Source: Acd1 sp049973945
Lineage (GTDB): Archaea > Thermoproteota > Thermoprotei_A > Sulfolobales > Sulfolobaceae
Reading direction: 5' to 3'
Assembly (NCBI GenBank): GCA_049973945.1
Contig: JBMFJH010000020.1
Span: forward strand, 1 to 30,646
DNA: 30,646 bases
Of the stretch, positions 20,740 through 29,071 are shown in pieces. Made by a program: the position numbers and the translations under genes. Numbering within the stretch: position 1 is the stretch's first letter; each line of letters begins with the position of its first letter. Under the pieces are notes generated by a model. It did no database searches. It saw only the letters and a program-made list of their open reading frames with translations, and was not told where the DNA came from.

Positions 20740-23013
20740 CTAGGGGATCCTCTGCGTCCTCAGTTCGTTCAGCCTGCGCCTCAGCGCCTCTGCCACCTCC
20801 CTAGCCGCGGGCCTCTTTAGGGGGTCTGGGTCAGTCATTGCCTTGATCAGGCTCTTGTACGGCTCGTCCACACGCGGATCCCACGAGGCCAACAACTTCC
20901 TCGCTTCCTCTACCCTCGCCTTAACACAGCTCACGTCACCGCTCGCGTAGCAATCGAAGGCGTCCTCCATAGCTTGTAGGTCTGGCCTGTCGTTCCTCCT
21001 CGTTAGGAGCACGTATAAGGTGATCCCCAGGGCGAAGACGTCCGTGGTGGGCTTAGCCGGCTCGAGGAAAGCCTCGGGCGGCGCATACTCCGTAGAGAGC
21101 TGGGTCGCTCGCTTCCCCACCCTCACGGCGCTGCCCAAGTCCCCTAGCTTGAAGGTGACCCTAGGCAACTCGGACGGGTCGACCGGCTCCCGTTTGAGGA
21201 ACACGTTCTGGGGCTTCACGTCCATGTGCACGAAGCCGTTAGAGTGGACGAAGTCCAGCGCCTCCGCTACGCTCTTGACGGCCCTTACTACGGCCCTCTC
21301 CCAGGTGGATGAGTAGAAGAAGGTGTCGTCGTAGAGGTACCTGTGTAGGTTCCCTCCAGCCATGTACTCCATCACTATCCTGGGCGGCTGCTTGTAGTAG
21401 TTGGAATATTTGCCGGCCAGCGCCTCCCTTATTACGTTGAGGTCCACGTCCACGGCGTAGATTTTGACGACGTTGCGGTGTTTTGAAAGGTTCACGAGGT
21501 TCGAGGCCTCCTGGAAAAGGGACTGGAAGTACTCCTCGGCCCTGCCTTCCTGGATCTTCAGGATCTTAATGGCGAACCTCCGTTTCCCGCGGGTGGCCAA
21601 GTAGACGTAGCCGAAACCTCCCTCGCCCAGCAGCTCCTCGACTTTGTACACGCCCAGCGTCTCCCCCACGAGGGCGTCGGGGTCGAAGGCCTTCGCGCCC
21701 CTTTTCCTGCGCCGCGTCTGGGAGGGCGCCTGGGTGGGCTGGGACTGTTGAGGTTGGGCAGGACTCACCGTGAAGTAGTCGATAACGACACGAGAACCGC
21801 TGTGGACGTACCCCGAGTCCGGCGATGGATAATATGTGACGTTCCCGGCCGTCACCGGGTGGGCTGTCCACGCCCCGAAAGTCGGGCAGTAGATTAAGTA
21901 GTTCCCGTAGCATGTGAGGCCGCCCACGCTCACTGCCGCGGTCGCCGTGGCAGGGAGGCCTCTGACGACGAACGTCACCAGCGGTTGGGCGGGAGCCGGA
22001 CTGGGGGCGGTCTGTGGAGGCCCAGGGGGGCTCTGCTGAGTAACGGGGGGCTGGGTCGTCTGCTGGGGAGTGGGCGCGACGGGACTCTGCTGGGGCGTTG
22101 TAGTCCACGTGTAGTTGTTGAAGACGTAAGACGCCGCGGCGACGAGCGGCATCCAGGGAGCGTAAGCCAAGAACCAGTACTTGGGTTGGACGAAGAGCTC
22201 GATCAGGACGACGGTCAGGCCTATTAAGAACGGAGAGGCCATGATCGCCACGAAACTACCGTCGCTCACAAATAGAGAGAACGCATAAACCAGTAGGGCG
22301 AGCGTGCCTGCGAGTAACAAATACCAGGCGTTCCCCGCGTCCTCGAACGCTCTGGGATAGATGAGAGAGGAGAGGGGAGGGACGAAGTACGCAAGAACGC
22401 CGGCTATGAAGTACGGCGTCGCTCTGCTCTTGAGGAAGAAGTGGCCCACGAGCAATGCCACAAGGGCCGCGAAGTAGGCTAAGCCAGGCCAAACGAGGCC
22501 CAAATTAAAAAGCGAGAGGGCAGAGGCACAAAAGGGGACGGAAAGCGTTAGGGCCAAGAGCACACGGTCGAACAGCCCGCTGTCCCGCCAGTCGTTCAAC
22601 TCCTTCCTGACGAAGTGCGTCGTGACGGCGACTCCGAGCAAGGTCTCAGGGTAGACCAGGTAACGGAGCTGACCGCTTTCAAGCAAAACGACGGCCGTGT
22701 ACAGGATTCCCATAAAGACGCCCACGCCCAACAGCTCCTCGTACTCGTAAATCGTCACGTAGAGGGCCGAGGCGAAGAGGACGAAGGCGTAAGCCAGGGC
22801 CTCTTGAACCGTCAAGCCAGCTAACGCTGGGTAGACCGCTGCCAAGAAGAGTAACGCCAGCCTTATTAACCCGTGGCCGTCGACTTTGTTGGGAACGAAA
22901 AGGGAGGCCAATGAGAGGCCCAAAGAGGCCCAGACCCACGGGTCATGGGTGTCGTAGTAAAGGGCCGGGGCGTAAGGAATGGCGGTGAGGACTGCCCAGG
23001 TGTACTTCGACAC
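20740..23013 (-). CDS. Membrane-anchored Ser/Thr protein kinase
   Basis: A 757-aa protein. Residues 1-300 hold about nine to ten membrane helices; 304-344 is a Pro/Gln/Thr-rich linker; 345-415 is a PEGA-like beta domain with a Cys pair (368, 376); 416-440 a Gln/Pro then Arg/Lys-rich linker; 450-750 a eukaryotic-type kinase. Kinase landmarks: GEGGFG (463-468), AIK with Lys483, helix-C Glu502, VMEYMAGGNL (547-556), VHMDVKPQN (595-603, HMD for HRD, Asp598), GDLG (624-627 for DFG) and APPEAF (644-649, APE). Catalytic Lys, Glu, Asp, Asn and Asp are all present, so it is probably active. The GTG start is 27 bp after a TATA-like CTTATTAGG, suggesting leaderless mRNA. Confidence 0.9.
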   Translation of the reverse strand: MSKYTWAVLTAIPYAPALYYDTHDPWVWASLGLSLASLFVPNKVDGHGLIRLALLFLAAVYPALAGLTVQEALAYAFVLFASALYVTIYEYEELLGVGVFMGILYTAVVLLESGQLRYLVYPETLLGVAVTTHFVRKELNDWRDSGLFDRVLLALTLSVPFCASALSLFNLGLVWPGLAYFAALVALLVGHFFLKSRATPYFIAGVLAYFVPPLSSLIYPRAFEDAGNAWYLLLAGTLALLVYAFSLFVSDGSFVAIMASPFLIGLTVVLIELFVQPKYWFLAYAPWMPLVAAASYVFNNYTWTTTPQQSPVAPTPQQTTQPPVTQQSPPGPPQTAPSPAPAQPLVTFVVRGLPATATAAVSVGGLTCYGNYLIYCPTFGAWTAHPVTAGNVTYYPSPDSGYVHSGSRVVIDYFTVSPAQPQQSQPTQAPSQTRRRKRGAKAFDPDALVGETLGVYKVEELLGEGGFGYVYLATRGKRRFAIKILKIQEGRAEEYFQSLFQEASNLVNLSKHRNVVKIYAVDVDLNVIREALAGKYSNYYKQPPRIVMEYMAGGNLHRYLYDDTFFYSSTWERAVVRAVKSVAEALDFVHSNGFVHMDVKPQNVFLKREPVDPSELPRVTFKLGDLGSAVRVGKRATQLSTEYAPPEAFLEPAKPTTDVFALGITLYVLLTRRNDRPDLQAMEDAFDCYASGDVSCVKARVEEARKLLASWDPRVDEPYKSLIKAMTDPDPLKRPAAREVAEALRRRLNELRTQRIP

Positions 23014-23376
23014 CGCCAGTGGAGTTGTCAGTGCCCTAATAAGCTTTGTTCGGCGGATCGCGGGGCCCTACCACTCCCCTAATCTAACGCCGGGCACCGC
23101 CTCTGGCGACTCCCGAGTGTAGCCCTACGTTATTCCCGCAGTTCCAACGACCTCCCCTCGCCACTGTGTTTAAATCATGCGGGTGACTGACCTTGCGCTC
23201 ATGGACTTCTGGTTATCACCACGAAGGCCGAGACTTATGAGACTAAGAGGAATCCGAATTCGTCGTTCGAGACCGGCGTACCTCTCCGCCGTCAAGTGGG
23301 TCACTCAGGTCGCAGACGACACGCCCATCTCTTCTCCATCACAGGGCCTGCGAACTTCCATCGGCGCGGACGAAAG
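23014..23376. other. 363-bp gap, no gene recognised
   Basis: Contains the kinase promoter element near 23036-23045 and a TATA-like tgtttaaatc near 23167-23176. Small frames here, including one starting at 23177 on the plus strand, do not show the codon pattern of the neighbours and run into the following gene. No tRNA cloverleaf found. Confidence 0.4.
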
Positions 23377-24474
23377 TCAAGGGATCAGGATGGACAGTGC
23401 GACCCCCAACAGGCCCGACTCCCTGAGTAGCCTGCCCTTGTTATCGAAGTTCTTCTTTAGCACCCTCTCAACCAATCCAGCGTAGGGCCTCCTTACCGCC
23501 TCAGAGCTCACCTTCCAAGCCAGGTAGAACGCCCTCGCGGGGTTATCCTCAACTATCGGGAAGGCCACGACCTTGTACTTGGCCACCTCCTCAAGCCTGG
23601 ACTCCCTGACGAAGACGGTGGGGTAGATGAAGGCCTCGTTCAGATCCTTAATGACGTCGAACTCCTCCAGCGTACAGGATCCCTTGGAGTCGCTGAGCAC
23701 GGGAGTGACGAAATTGCTCTCGCTGAGCCCTAGGACTTCCCTAACCCTCCCCAGGTCGACCTCAGTCGCGGACTTGACTGTCACGTTGCTGAACTTGACC
23801 CTGCCGAACTTCCTGGACAAAGCCAAGAGGTCGTAGAGCCTGGGGTGAGCGAAGAGGTCGTGGGAGATCAGGTTAACGTAGCCGTGGGCTTTAGCCTGTA
23901 ACCTCATCTCCTCCTCGACTACCGCGAAGTCGACCTCCCTATCTCCCCTCATCACCTCAACCTCGGCCATGCCCGAAGGCCCCCTTATCGCGAGGAATTT
24001 CTCGGCCCTGGGCAACTGCACCTTACCCCTTTCGCTCAGGACTTCTTCGCTGAGGGACTCGGCCTCCCCGTAAACGACCAAGTCAAGCCACGGTTCGCCC
24101 TCGACCTGCCACGCCCCCGGGCCCCCGGCGAACACCTTCACCCCGCTCAGCTCCTTCGCCTTCCTCAGTCCCTCGACCAGCTCCTTGAAGGACTCCTCCT
24201 GGCCCAGCTCCCTGAAGAGGGACTTCAGGCTCCTCGAAACCGGAGTCAAGCCCTTGGGGTCGTTGACGTAGACCCCGACCGCGTCAACTTGGCCCCTCAA
24301 CGCCAGCCTGACCGCTTCCTCTGGGGGCAGTACTTCCCACCCCGTCCTCGCCTGGACTTTCCTCAAGCCGTAGGGAGGGTGCTTGGATCCCCTGACGAAG
24401 GGAGGGAGTAGCCTCCTAGGTAGGGCAGGCAGGTAGCGGTAAGTGTGGCCGTCAGAGGTGAGGACTACCCTCAA
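23377..24474 (-). CDS. B12-binding/radical-SAM-like protein lacking cluster cysteines
   Basis: A 365-aa protein laid out like B12-domain radical SAM proteins. The N-terminal Rossmann-like part has VDAVGVYVNDPKGLTP (63-78) and VKVFAGGPGAWQVEGEPWLD (112-131) then VVYGEAE (133-139), as in that family. The expected CxxxCxxC after a conserved MRG reads MRGDREVDFAV (175-185): Asp178, Asp182 and Val185 replace the three cysteines at exact spacing. Downstream, ISHDLFAHPRLYDLLALS resembles the barrel region. No other cysteine cluster compensates, so it cannot bind the canonical [4Fe-4S] cluster. Function unknown; a repurposed scaffold or regulator is possible. Confidence 0.7.
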   Translation of the reverse strand: MRVVLTSDGHTYRYLPALPRRLLPPFVRGSKHPPYGLRKVQARTGWEVLPPEEAVRLALRGQVDAVGVYVNDPKGLTPVSRSLKSLFRELGQEESFKELVEGLRKAKELSGVKVFAGGPGAWQVEGEPWLDLVVYGEAESLSEEVLSERGKVQLPRAEKFLAIRGPSGMAEVEVMRGDREVDFAVVEEEMRLQAKAHGYVNLISHDLFAHPRLYDLLALSRKFGRVKFSNVTVKSATEVDLGRVREVLGLSESNFVTPVLSDSKGSCTLEEFDVIKDLNEAFIYPTVFVRESRLEEVAKYKVVAFPIVEDNPARAFYLAWKVSSEAVRRPYAGLVERVLKKNFDNKGRLLRESGLLGVALSILIP

Positions 24475-24600
24475 TCTACGCGACTCGTGTAATTAAACGG
24501 CTAATAAGCGCGGAAGGTCGGATCCTCGGTCTTTGTCCCTTCTTCACGTGGCCCAGATCACCCCCTAGCTCGCGGAAGCGGGCCAGCGCTCGTTTAACCC

Positions 24601-25344
24601 TCAGAGCCAGCCCTTCCTCTTCAGGTAGTAGGCGATTACCGCCGTAAAGACGAACACCGGGCCCAGGAAGACCAGGGCGTCCACCGTGAACAGGCTCTCC
24701 GCTATCGAGGTGAAGTTGACCGCATAAGTGCTCGCCACGGCGGTTATCGGGAGGAAGAGGATCGAGACGGAGGTCAGCTTCTTTATGACGTCGTTGAGGT
24801 CGTACTGTACCCTGGTGTAGTAGATGTTGTAGAGGTCCGACAACCTGGTTATGAGCAGCTCCGCCCTGTCCAGCGCGAACTTCGCGTCCACCTCGACGTT
24901 GCTCCCCAGCTCCTTCGTGAGCTTCCTGACCACGAAGTAGAGTACCGTGGCGTCGGAGAAGAGCTGGTAGGCGGACTTCCTGAGCTTCACTACCTCCGTC
25001 CCCCCGATGGGCTTGCCGATTATGGCCTCCTCGAACAGCTTCTCGTAGGTCGAGTAGAGCTCGTTCCTCTTCTCCCCTATCAGGTAGATCAACTCGTAAA
25101 TCGCCTCCCTAAGAACTGAGACGGGGGAGCAGTCGTCAGGCTGTAATTCCTTGAAGAGCTCCAGCGACTCCCTCGTGTGCGTGACGAGCTCTTGCTCGCT
25201 CAGCGTGAAGTAGAGGGGCTTGCCCATGAACTCCAGCCTGAAGTAGACCGTGTTGTTGGCCCTGACGACTCTGTAGACGTCGACCTCGTCCTTAGGGTAG
25301 TCCTTTGGCATGTCATGGAACTTCAGCTCGCACTTCACGGGCAT
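24601..25344 (-). CDS. CorA-like two-helix transporter family protein
   Basis: A 247-aa protein with the CorA plan: an N-terminal alpha/beta soluble part, long helices (about 75-190, including EKRNELYSTYEKLFEE and LYNIYYTRVQYDLNDVIKKL), and two membrane helices at the end (about 192-209 and 222-241). The signature YGMNF between the helices is YAVNF (207-211); only Asn210 is kept. It is shorter than CorA Mg2+ channels (about 315 aa), mainly in the cytoplasmic domain, and lacks the usual acidic loop. Transport of Mg2+ cannot be assumed; relatives include ZntB-like exporters with altered motifs. Confidence 0.75.
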   Translation of the reverse strand: MPVKCELKFHDMPKDYPKDEVDVYRVVRANNTVYFRLEFMGKPLYFTLSEQELVTHTRESLELFKELQPDDCSPVSVLREAIYELIYLIGEKRNELYSTYEKLFEEAIIGKPIGGTEVVKLRKSAYQLFSDATVLYFVVRKLTKELGSNVEVDAKFALDRAELLITRLSDLYNIYYTRVQYDLNDVIKKLTSVSILFLPITAVASTYAVNFTSIAESLFTVDALVFLGPVFVFTAVIAYYLKRKGWL

Positions 25345-25351
25345 GAGCTGT

Positions 25352-25367
25352 CCTTTTAAGTAAAAGG
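25352..25367. repeat. Inverted repeat upstream of the CorA-like gene
   Basis: ccttttaagtaaaagg: perfect 6-bp arms around a 4-bp centre, 8 bp before the ATG at 25344. Could be an operator or a stem in the leader. Confidence 0.45.
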
Positions 25368-25493
25368 TCTTACGACCGCCGTCCGGGGAGACGCTCAGAC
25401 GCGGTCAGGACGCACGGGGATATGGGTCAGTCCACTGGCAGAGGTCGTCACGGGTCGCGCAACCGGGCGCTCATCACCCGACATGGACTCGGT

Positions 25494-25498
25494 AAAAA
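25494..25498 (-). terminator. Oligo-T after the MFS gene
   Basis: TTTTT on the minus strand about 16 bp past the stop codon of the MFS transporter. Confidence 0.35.
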
Positions 25499-25513
25499 GG
25501 GGAAATAACGCTG

Positions 25514-26818
25514 TCACGCCTGGGCCAGGTTCGCCTCCTTGGTCTCCCTCAGGAGATAGGTCGCCGCGGCGGAGATGACCCCCCAGACTGCCAGGAAGGT
25601 CACGACTACCCACGAGTTGGCCAGGTACTGGCTCGGCTGTCCGAGGAGCGCTATCAGGAGGATGGGCATGAGGCCGCCCTCCACCGCCGCCGCCAGCTGG
25701 AGGCCGTAGCTCGACCCGCTGTACCTGTACTTCGTCGGGAACACTTCGGGATAGAAGGCCGCCATGGAGGCGTAGGGCGCGTAGGCGGCCATGCCTATCA
25801 GGAACTGGAAGAGGAGCGCCCGCGTCAGGTCGCCGCTGAGGAATGAGCTGACGTAGGGGTAGGCCAAGGCCGCTATCAGGACGTTGCCCAGGATGAGTGA
25901 AGGCTTCCTGCCCACCTTGTCCGCGAGCCACGCGAACAGCGGGATCGACACCAGCCCGCCCAGGGCGAACAGGTAGATCAGGGCGGAGGTGATGGGCATG
26001 TTCGCTCCAAACAGGTTCACCGTCGCGGGGTAGTGGAGGACGTCGTTGACGTTCTTGAGGTAGACGCTGGGCATCACCGTTGCCGGGATGTAGACGGCCA
26101 TGAAGACGCCTCCTATGGCCAACATGAGGAGGACTATCTCCTTCCACGCGTGCCTGAAGACCTCTATCGATGGTAGCCTGCTCACCTGGCCCTTCGACTT
26201 CATCTCGAGGAAGGCGAGGCTCTCGGTGGCTAAGTACCTCATCAGGGCGCCCAGCAGCGCGGCGAGCCCCCCGACCAGGAACCCGACCCTCCAGCCGTAA
26301 GAGGCGAAGTCCTTGCCGAAGACCAGGATCACCGTGGCGGCGCCCATGAAGCCCAGGGGAGAGGCCACTTGGATCAGGGAGGTAATCAGCGCCCTGTTCC
26401 TGCTCGCCTGCTCCGCGACCCACGTCGAGACCCCTCCCCACTCGCCCCCCACTCCCAACCCTTGGAGGAACCTGAAGGCGAAGACCAGGATCGGCGCTAT
26501 GATGCCTATATCGGAGTAGGAGGGCATCAGGCCCACGGCTATCATGGCGACTCCCACCAGGATTAGGTCGAAGCTCAGGGCGTGCCTCCTCCCCAGCCTG
26601 TCGCCGATGTGACCGAACACGGTAGCGCCCAAGGGCCTGGCGAAGAACGCCACGGCGTAGGACGAGACGGAAGCCAGTATCGAGACCAGGTAGTCCTGCG
26701 AGGGGAAGAAGATCGAGGGGAAGGCGAGTAAGGCCGCGAAGATGAAGAGGTAGTAGTCGTACCACTCTATGGTAGTCCCTATCAGGCCGAGGAGAGCTGA
26801 CCTGTAGAGTCCGGGCAC
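25514..26818 (-). CDS. MFS transporter, metabolite:H+ symporter type
   Basis: A 434-aa protein with about twelve membrane helices. The start GLIGTTIEWYDYYLF (11-25), the loop-2/3 motif GHIGDRLGRRHAL (69-81), and FRFLQGLGVGGEWGG (115-129) are characteristic of the MHS (metabolite:H+ symporter) subfamily, whose members take up organic acids and osmolytes such as dicarboxylates, aromatic acids or betaine. The second GHxGDRxGRR-like motif is seen as ADKVGRKPSL after helix 8. Substrate cannot be told from sequence. GTG start; stands alone, with no catabolic genes next to it. Confidence 0.9.
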   Translation of the reverse strand: MPGLYRSALLGLIGTTIEWYDYYLFIFAALLAFPSIFFPSQDYLVSILASVSSYAVAFFARPLGATVFGHIGDRLGRRHALSFDLILVGVAMIAVGLMPSYSDIGIIAPILVFAFRFLQGLGVGGEWGGVSTWVAEQASRNRALITSLIQVASPLGFMGAATVILVFGKDFASYGWRVGFLVGGLAALLGALMRYLATESLAFLEMKSKGQVSRLPSIEVFRHAWKEIVLLMLAIGGVFMAVYIPATVMPSVYLKNVNDVLHYPATVNLFGANMPITSALIYLFALGGLVSIPLFAWLADKVGRKPSLILGNVLIAALAYPYVSSFLSGDLTRALLFQFLIGMAAYAPYASMAAFYPEVFPTKYRYSGSSYGLQLAAAVEGGLMPILLIALLGQPSQYLANSWVVVTFLAVWGVISAAATYLLRETKEANLAQA

Positions 26819-26975
26819 ACCGAATTAAGCGATATAACCCCTTTATGAGGCGAGCTCTGTAGCTTTCGTAAGCGGGTTGTTAATTCGCTCTTGGCGTGAT
26901 TAGACCTCAATTATCGAAATTTATATTGTGTTGCTCGGGCTCAAAGCTTATCGCCTTGGCAACGATTATCCTTAC

Positions 26976-27446
26976 GTGATAGTCGTCTTAGTCAGGCACG
27001 GGGAGGCAGAGCCGAAGTCCCCAGCTAAGCCTGATAAGGATAGAGACCTGACCCAGCTGGGCCTAGAGCAGGCGAGGAGGGCGGCGAAGGTCCTGAAGTC
27101 CATGAAGATGCTCCCCGACTTGGCTTATTCCAGCCCTTACTTGAGGGCGAAGAGGACGGCAGAAACGATCGTCGAAGAGCTGGGCCTGAAAGTCAGGGTC
27201 GAACCCGCGAGGGAGCTCGAGCCCGACGGCGACCCGGACAAGCTCAAGTCCTTCTTGGACAACTTGTCAAAGCTCGATGGGGAGCGTAGCGTCCTCATGG
27301 TCTCTCACGAACCCTTCCTCTCAACCTTCGTTAAGTCCGTGACCGGTGGAAACGTGAAGTTAGGAACCGGGGGGATCGCGGTAATAGAGTACTCAAGCGA
27401 AGGTTCTACGTTGCTCGCCCTGATCCCCCAGGAGGCCGTTACCTGA
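26976..27446 (+). CDS. SixA-like histidine phosphatase
   Basis: A 156-aa histidine-phosphatase-superfamily protein. VVLVRHGEAEP carries the catalytic RHG near the N-terminus; YSSPYLRAKRTAETI has the second Arg; and MVSHEPFLS supplies the late His. The compact size without a lid insertion fits SixA, which removes phosphate from phosphohistidine, though archaeal targets are not known. The frame opens at GTG 26928, but GTG 26976 directly precedes the conserved first strand, and a TATA-like tttatattg at 26919-26927 would place the transcription start between them, so 26976 is preferred. It converges with and overlaps the zinc-ribbon gene by 8 bp. Confidence 0.85.
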   Translation: MIVVLVRHGEAEPKSPAKPDKDRDLTQLGLEQARRAAKVLKSMKMLPDLAYSSPYLRAKRTAETIVEELGLKVRVEPARELEPDGDPDKLKSFLDNLSKLDGERSVLMVSHEPFLSTFVKSVTGGNVKLGTGGIAVIEYSSEGSTLLALIPQEAVT

Positions 27447-27720
27447 CCGTGAAGACGTAGCCGCAGGCCTTGCACTTGTAGAGCTTCCTCCTGGGGTTGA
27501 TTATCTCGGCGAGCAGGTAGCCGCATTTTGGGCAGAGCACTGCGGCCATCGACTGGCCTACTTTCCTGCCGTCGGCCACAATAGTCCTGTCCCTCGAGTG
27601 GTCTATCGTCTCGGTGAACTTCACCTCCTCTTTCGCCCTCTCCCTGTAGCCGCACCTCCTGCAGATTAGCCACTCCCCTTTAGGGAAGAGGGCGGAGCCG
27701 CACTTGGGGCAGAACCTCAA
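27439..27720 (-). CDS. TFS/RPB9-like double zinc ribbon protein
   Basis: A 93-aa protein with two zinc ribbons: Cys4/Cys7/Cys20/Cys23 (FCPKCGSALFPKGEWLICRRCGY) in the N-terminal RPB9-like ribbon and Cys63/Cys66/Cys83/Cys86 in the C-terminal ribbon. Archaeal TFS is the RNA polymerase cleavage factor, whose C-terminal hairpin carries an essential Asp-Glu tip. Here the loop between the last two pairs is only 16 residues and reads INPRRKLYKC, with no acidic tip. It can probably bind polymerase but not stimulate cleavage. The TTG start is about 24 bp after a TATA-like CTTTATTAA (27739-27748), consistent with leaderless mRNA. Confidence 0.8.
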   Translation of the reverse strand: MRFCPKCGSALFPKGEWLICRRCGYRERAKEEVKFTETIDHSRDRTIVADGRKVGQSMAAVLCPKCGYLLAEIINPRRKLYKCKACGYVFTVR

Positions 27721-27738
27721 CGCGTTCAGATTGTCGGG

Positions 27739-27748
27739 CCGTTAATAA
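27739..27748 (-). promoter_or_regulatory. TATA-like box for the zinc ribbon gene
   Basis: CTTTATTAA on the minus strand, centred about 24 bp before the TTG at 27720. Confidence 0.45.
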
Positions 27749-27850
27749 AGCAGACGTGAGGAGCTCATCTGCGCGTTGGTCGTAACAAACGATACGGGGC
27801 CGTTTAAAACGCGAGCGGTCAAGATTGGAGCGAGAGCCGAACCCTTCGCC

Positions 27851-28465
27851 TCACGAGATGCCAGGAGTTAACACACTTCCGTGGGCGGCCTTTCCCTCTT
27901 TAAATAAATCACGCCTGTCCTTCCTACCCCGCGCCTTTTCTAGACATGTAGGCTCCGAATGGTCAGATGGGGCCCTCAGGAGCGTGACGCTCGACAGGAA
28001 CCTGGTCTTCAGTTCTCCGACGAGCTCATACCACGCAGTGCTTGGGTTGGGGCTCCTCAGCTTCGCCCCTAGCTCCCTAGCTACGCTTTTCAGCCTAGAC
28101 ACGCATAGCTCCAATTCGGGACAGTCGCGGCACCTATACGCGTCGCTGTCCGCGTAACGGTAGACCAGGTACCCCTCAGTCACTAGGAGCAAGTTGTCCG
28201 TGAGCCTGATGTTCCCCGATTCGTCGGCGGTGTAAGAGAAGACCGCCTTGAAGGTTATTGCTTTGTCCCTGATCAGGCCGAGCGAGTTCAGCCTGCGGAG
28301 GATGTAGTAGTAATAGCTCCTGCTTATCCCGGCCTCCCTTTTAGCCGAGGCCAATACGCTCAAGTACCGCTCGTCGGAGAGCTTCAGAAATTCCTCGTCT
28401 CTTATCAACAGCACGTCATTTCCGACCACAGGTCTCTCCACACTTAAGACCCTGAAAATACACAC
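27851..28465 (-). CDS. HTH-type regulator with cysteine motif
   Basis: A 204-aa protein. Residues about 27-65 (EFLKLSDERYLSVLASAKRE, then GISRSYYYYILRRLNSLGLI) form a winged-helix DNA-binding domain: a recognition helix rich in tyrosines followed by a typical RLNSLGLI turn. The wing and following strands lead to YRCRDCPELELC (about 109-120), a three-cysteine motif that could bind metal or sense redox. The last ~35 residues are basic and probably disordered. GTG start at 28465; a downstream GTG could also serve. It lies beside the decayed cynS gene and may have been its regulator, but that is speculation. Confidence 0.65.
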   Translation of the reverse strand: MCIFRVLSVERPVVGNDVLLIRDEEFLKLSDERYLSVLASAKREAGISRSYYYYILRRLNSLGLIRDKAITFKAVFSYTADESGNIRLTDNLLLVTEGYLVYRYADSDAYRCRDCPELELCVSRLKSVARELGAKLRSPNPSTAWYELVGELKTRFLSSVTLLRAPSDHSEPTCLEKARGRKDRRDLFKEGKAAHGSVLTPGIS

Positions 28466-28590
28466 CTTGGATCTTCAGTAGAAATTCGCCACTTTGAGGT
28501 TAAAATATTTTTTAGTGGGCGGAACTAATTGAAAACTATTCAAATTATCTCGTTAATTATTTGGCTAGTTCTTTCACTACATCGTATAAA

Positions 28591-28600
28591 ATTTATAAAT
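28591..28600 (+). promoter_or_regulatory. TATA-like box of the decayed cynS gene
   Basis: atttataaat centred about 28 bp before the TTA at 28624 where cyanase-like coding begins; promoter apparently still intact. Confidence 0.45.
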
Positions 28601-28623
28601 CGTTCAATACAGAGTGCGTTTCG

Positions 28624-29024
28624 TTAGACAAGTTAGAAGAGGAGGTCTTGTACTACTAAGGGAGAAAGGCCGTTGTACTCCAAGGAAAAGGGAGAAAAAG
28701 CTCACATGGGATGAAACAGGGAAAGCAATAGGCAGGAGCCCAGTATACGCCGCCATGCGGAGTACAAAGAGATCCTTATGGAGGTTCCCATGAGGACTCC
28801 GGCTCAGCCCTGGCCTCTGACCGACCCGGTCATTTACAGGCTATACGAGGCCGTGCTCCTGTATGGCCCAGTCATAAAGAACGTGGCCCGTGAGATGTTC
28901 GGTGACGGGATCATGAGCATGATAGACGTGACTATAGACGTGGGCAAGACGGTAGCCGAAAAAAGGTAACGAGAGGATGTTGCTCACCTTCAACGCGAAG
29001 TGGCTGAAGTACGCTAAGTGGTAG
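28624..29024 (+). pseudogene. cynS: Cyanate hydratase (cyanase) pseudogene
   Basis: Cyanase converts cyanate and bicarbonate to ammonia and CO2. Three frames together recover it. (1) 28624 onward: LDKLEEEVLYY then stop, with TTA where the start codon should be. (2) KKLTWDETGKAIGRSPVYAA (about 28695-28754) is the N-terminal HTH-like helix region. (3) After a loss of about 35 residues, EYKEILMEVPMRTP, then DPVIYRLYEAVLLYG and FGDGIMSMID, retaining the catalytic Arg, Glu and Ser. An A6 run (28959-28964) causes a further +1 shift, after which GNERMLLTFNAKWLKYAKW finishes the protein at 29022-29024. Multiple independent lesions make sequencing error unlikely. Confidence 0.85.
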
Positions 29025-29071
29025 TCGCCAGGAAAGGAGTCGCTATTTCCTTTTCCGTTTCCTAACGGCAT

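Noticed and set aside
23180..23290. GTTCGAGACC resembling a tRNA T-loop
   Set aside because: No acceptor stem, D-arm or anticodon arm could be folded around it.
25395..26765. 456-residue minus-strand frame over the MFS gene
   Set aside because: Same-strand frame-shifted shadow of the MHS transporter; extremely Arg/Gly/Pro-rich and without membrane helices.
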